A DNA stretch of 7,199 bases from positions 1 through 7,199 of the forward strand of contig JASICF010000164.1 of assembly GCA_030044775.1 (NCBI GenBank), given 5' to 3'. Of the stretch, positions 5,517-7,199 are shown one piece after another. Within the stretch, counting starts at the first letter, position 1; every line of letters starts with the position of its first letter. The notes beneath the pieces were generated by a model that saw nothing but the letters and a program-made list of their open reading frames with translations, was not told the DNA's origin and ran no database searches. The translations under genes and the position numbers were made by a program. Source of the stretch: Candidatus Sulfotelmatobacter sp. (lineage in GTDB: Bacteria > Acidobacteriota > Terriglobia > Terriglobales > Acidobacteriaceae).

Positions 5517-6431
5517 CTACGGCACGATCACCTTCAAAGCTGCCGGCTGAATGCCGACTTCAAACGGAGTCTGGCAGACGTACTCGCCATCGGCGTAAAC
5601 ATCCACTGGATGCTCGGTCTCAACTCGCGCGCGATCCGCCCGGAAATATTCGACCTCGCGGATCTCCAGGTGACGGCCGAAGTAAACCGTCGGGAACAGG
5701 CAAAACAGCCTGAGCGGATCGGTGGCGCCAATTACACATACGTCAAGCTGGCCGTCATCCATCTGCGCGTCGGGTGCAATTTTCATTCCGTCGCCATACA
5801 GGGGCGCATTGGCGAAAGCGGCAAGCATTGTCGGCTGCTCGCTTCGCACGACCCATCTCTCTGAACTACCAGTAAGAATCCTTATGTTGATCGGAGCGAA
5901 GCGAAATACCGTCGATATCAGCGATAACGCGTATCCTCCGTGGCCTCGTAGAAAACGCGGCAGCATGTTGGCACGGCGCGCGACTTCGCAATCGAGCCCT
6001 ACGCCCGCGACGGTGCAGAAATATCGATCGAACTCCGGCTCTGAAGCACGGGAAACTCCAACCGGCTGTGTGGCGGAGGAAGTTTCGAGCGCTTTGATCA
6101 CACCCAGATCGATCGCGCGAACGTTGTCACCTGCATCACAAAAGCGCCGCCACGCTGTCAGCGCGTCGCGCACGCGGCGCGCTCCAAGCGCGCTGGCAAA
6201 ATCGTTTCCGCTTCCCACCGGGACCACAAGCACCGGCAAGCCTAATTTCACCAGTTGGCTCAGATGGCGATGAACTGTTCCGTCACCGCCGAAAACAAGA
6301 ACTGCATCCGCGTCGCCGGCAGACCCCGGCATTCCGACGCGCCAGTCGATCTTTTTGTCCGAGCTTCTTTCCTGAAAGAATTTCAGCCGCTGCGGAGAAC
6401 ATCCCAAACCGAAGATCACGGCGGCGCGCAT
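5517..6431 (-). CDS. Diacylglycerol kinase / YegS-type lipid kinase family protein
   Basis: The product has 304 residues. The catalytic-domain motifs are present: FGGDGTVHRHLSQL (47-60) for nucleotide binding, PVGSGNDFA (71-79), VAGVGLDCEVARRAN (141-155), and APLYGDGMKIAPDAQMDDGQLDV (209-231), where the DDG residues match the metal/catalytic region of DgkB and YegS. It should phosphorylate a lipid with a free hydroxyl (diacylglycerol, or sphingoid or phosphatidylglycerol-type lipids) using ATP at the inner membrane face. The N terminus is unusual: the NPxSG motif usual near residue 10 is replaced by IFGLGCSP, and GGDGT comes about 15 residues earlier than in typical members. An in-frame stop five codons upstream rules out a longer start. 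No ribosome binding site is evident. It lies between an SDR gene (57 bp upstream) and sppA (23 bp downstream) on one strand. Family is sure, the lipid substrate is not. Confidence 0.9.
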   Translation of the reverse strand: MRAAVIFGLGCSPQRLKFFQERSSDKKIDWRVGMPGSAGDADAVLVFGGDGTVHRHLSQLVKLGLPVLVVPVGSGNDFASALGARRVRDALTAWRRFCDAGDNVRAIDLGVIKALETSSATQPVGVSRASEPEFDRYFCTVAGVGLDCEVARRANMLPRFLRGHGGYALSLISTVFRFAPINIRILTGSSERWVVRSEQPTMLAAFANAPLYGDGMKIAPDAQMDDGQLDVCVIGATDPLRLFCLFPTVYFGRHLEIREVEYFRADRARVETEHPVDVYADGEYVCQTPFEVGIQPAALKVIVP

Positions 6432-6488
6432 GCGGCGTCGAGATTAGCAGAATCGGCGATGCAAAATAGCGAAGAAAACGATTATGCC

Positions 6489-7199
6489 CTATCCCACCAG
6501 CACCGCTCCGCCGTTTACGTTGAAAATCTCGCCGGTAATAAAACCGGCGTGCTCGGTGCACAGAAACAGCACCGGAGCGGCGATCTCCTCGGGCTTGGCC
6601 GCTCGGCCAAGCGGAATTGTGCGCCGAATGACCTCGCCGGCTTTCGGGTCTTCGAGCGCCGGTTTCGACATGTCCGTATCGACCCAACCCGGCGCAACCG
6701 CATTGACATAAACGCCAGATGTGGCTAGCTCCGACGCCAGACTTTTCGTGAGGCTGATGATTGCGCCCTTCGTCGCGGAGTAGTCTGCGTGAAACGCTTC
6801 GCCCCGCTGCCCGCTGGTCGAACTGATCAGCACAATATGCCCCGCCGCCGAACCCATGCGCGGCTGCGACTTCATCTGTGCCACCGTGTATTTGACGAGG
6901 CCGAATACGGCGTCGAGATTAATCGACAGCGTCGAGCGCCATTGCTCATCGCTCATCTTCTCGATCGCCACATCCTCCGCCGGCCAGACCCCATGATTCG
7001 CCACAAGAATGTCGATTCTTCCGAACTGCTTGACGGCTTCCGCAACCAGCCGCCGCGCCGCATCGCTGCTGTCGAGATTGCTCTGACTCGGCCGGCAATT
7101 ATTCTCCGCGCATTCCTTCACCAGAGCATCTGCCTGCGACTTGGCCTTCTGATAGCTGAAAACTACTTTTGCGCCCGCCGCCGCGAACATGCGACCCGT
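6489..7199 (-). CDS. Short-chain dehydrogenase/reductase, FabG-like (5' end outside window)
   Basis: The frame is open to the window edge. An ATG at 7190 exists but is internal, since the peptide there (TGRMFAAAGAKVVFSYQ) is the first helix and second strand of a Rossmann fold, and the glycine-rich TGxxxGIG cofactor loop must lie just outside. Numbered from that methionine, visible SDR motifs are NHG at 65-67 (the NAG motif with His for Ala), INLDAVF with N91, the catalytic S124 in LISSTSG, and YSATK with Y137 and K141; NAVAPGWVDTDM (163-174) and FITGEIFNVNGGAVLVG (217-233) are the classical C-terminal motifs. It is an NAD(P)-dependent oxidoreductase; 3-oxoacyl-ACP reductase is the nearest named type, but a different alcohol or ketone substrate is equally possible. 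It is likely the first visible gene of the transcription unit with the lipid kinase and sppA. Confidence 0.92.
   Translation of the reverse strand, partial: TGRMFAAAGAKVVFSYQKAKSQADALVKECAENNCRPSQSNLDSSDAARRLVAEAVKQFGRIDILVANHGVWPAEDVAIEKMSDEQWRSTLSINLDAVFGLVKYTVAQMKSQPRMGSAAGHIVLISSTSGQRGEAFHADYSATKGAIISLTKSLASELATSGVYVNAVAPGWVDTDMSKPALEDPKAGEVIRRTIPLGRAAKPEEIAAPVLFLCTEHAGFITGEIFNVNGGAVLVG

Noticed and set aside
5722..6273. 183-codon plus-strand open frame
   Set aside because: It is antisense to the lipid kinase, whose motifs are clear, and its peptide is Ser/Arg-rich and low-complexity, as expected for a shadow frame in GC-rich DNA.

Overview
The window looks like a stretch of chromosome from a moderately GC-rich Gram-negative bacterium, most likely an Acidobacteriota (Terriglobia-type) genome. 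This assignment is an inference from three things: the style of the dispersed repeat built from GTCATCC...GGATCTCC arms, the long PgeF form, and the small secreted proteins of unnamed type. No rRNA, tRNA, CRISPR array, integrase or transposase is visible. No part of the window is clearly foreign.

Layout. Left block, minus strand (1-1240): two related small exported proteins of unknown function lie in tandem, and the leftmost runs off the window. They share an ungapped core with two conserved cysteines. A 111-bp divergent spacer (1241-1351) separates them from an HxlR-type regulator on the plus strand (1352-1777). The spacer holds a perfect 8-5-8 inverted repeat placed between a plausible -35 and -10 for the secreted-protein genes and only 9 bp before the regulator's start codon. 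This is the arrangement expected of an autoregulated switch. A PgeF/YfiH multicopper-oxidase-like protein (1821-2750) follows the regulator in the same direction.

Middle block (2820-3022): a ~203-bp non-coding fold-back repeat with 23-bp terminal inverted repeats and a nested internal palindrome sits directly in front of an exported class-C beta-lactamase-like serine hydrolase (3034-4152). The open frame continues upstream into the repeat, so a naive gene call would be about 70 codons too long. The hydrolase meets an HU/IHF-type DNA-binding protein (4149-4478, minus) tail to tail with a 4-bp overlap.

Right block, minus strand, transcribed from right to left: a short-chain dehydrogenase/reductase (6489-7199, 5' end outside the window), a DagK/YegS-type lipid kinase (5517-6431), a short-form SppA signal-peptide peptidase (4582-5493), then the HU/IHF gene. 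Spacings of 57 and 23 bp suggest the first three are co-transcribed. The HU/IHF gene follows a 103-bp gap and may have its own promoter. The kinase and SppA both act at the membrane, but a shared pathway is not shown by the sequence.

Most of the window is housekeeping or envelope functions of known families. The parts worth a second look are the paralogous secreted family with its putative HxlR switch, the fold-back element that adjoins the hydrolase start, and the lipid kinase lacking the usual N-terminal NPxSG motif.
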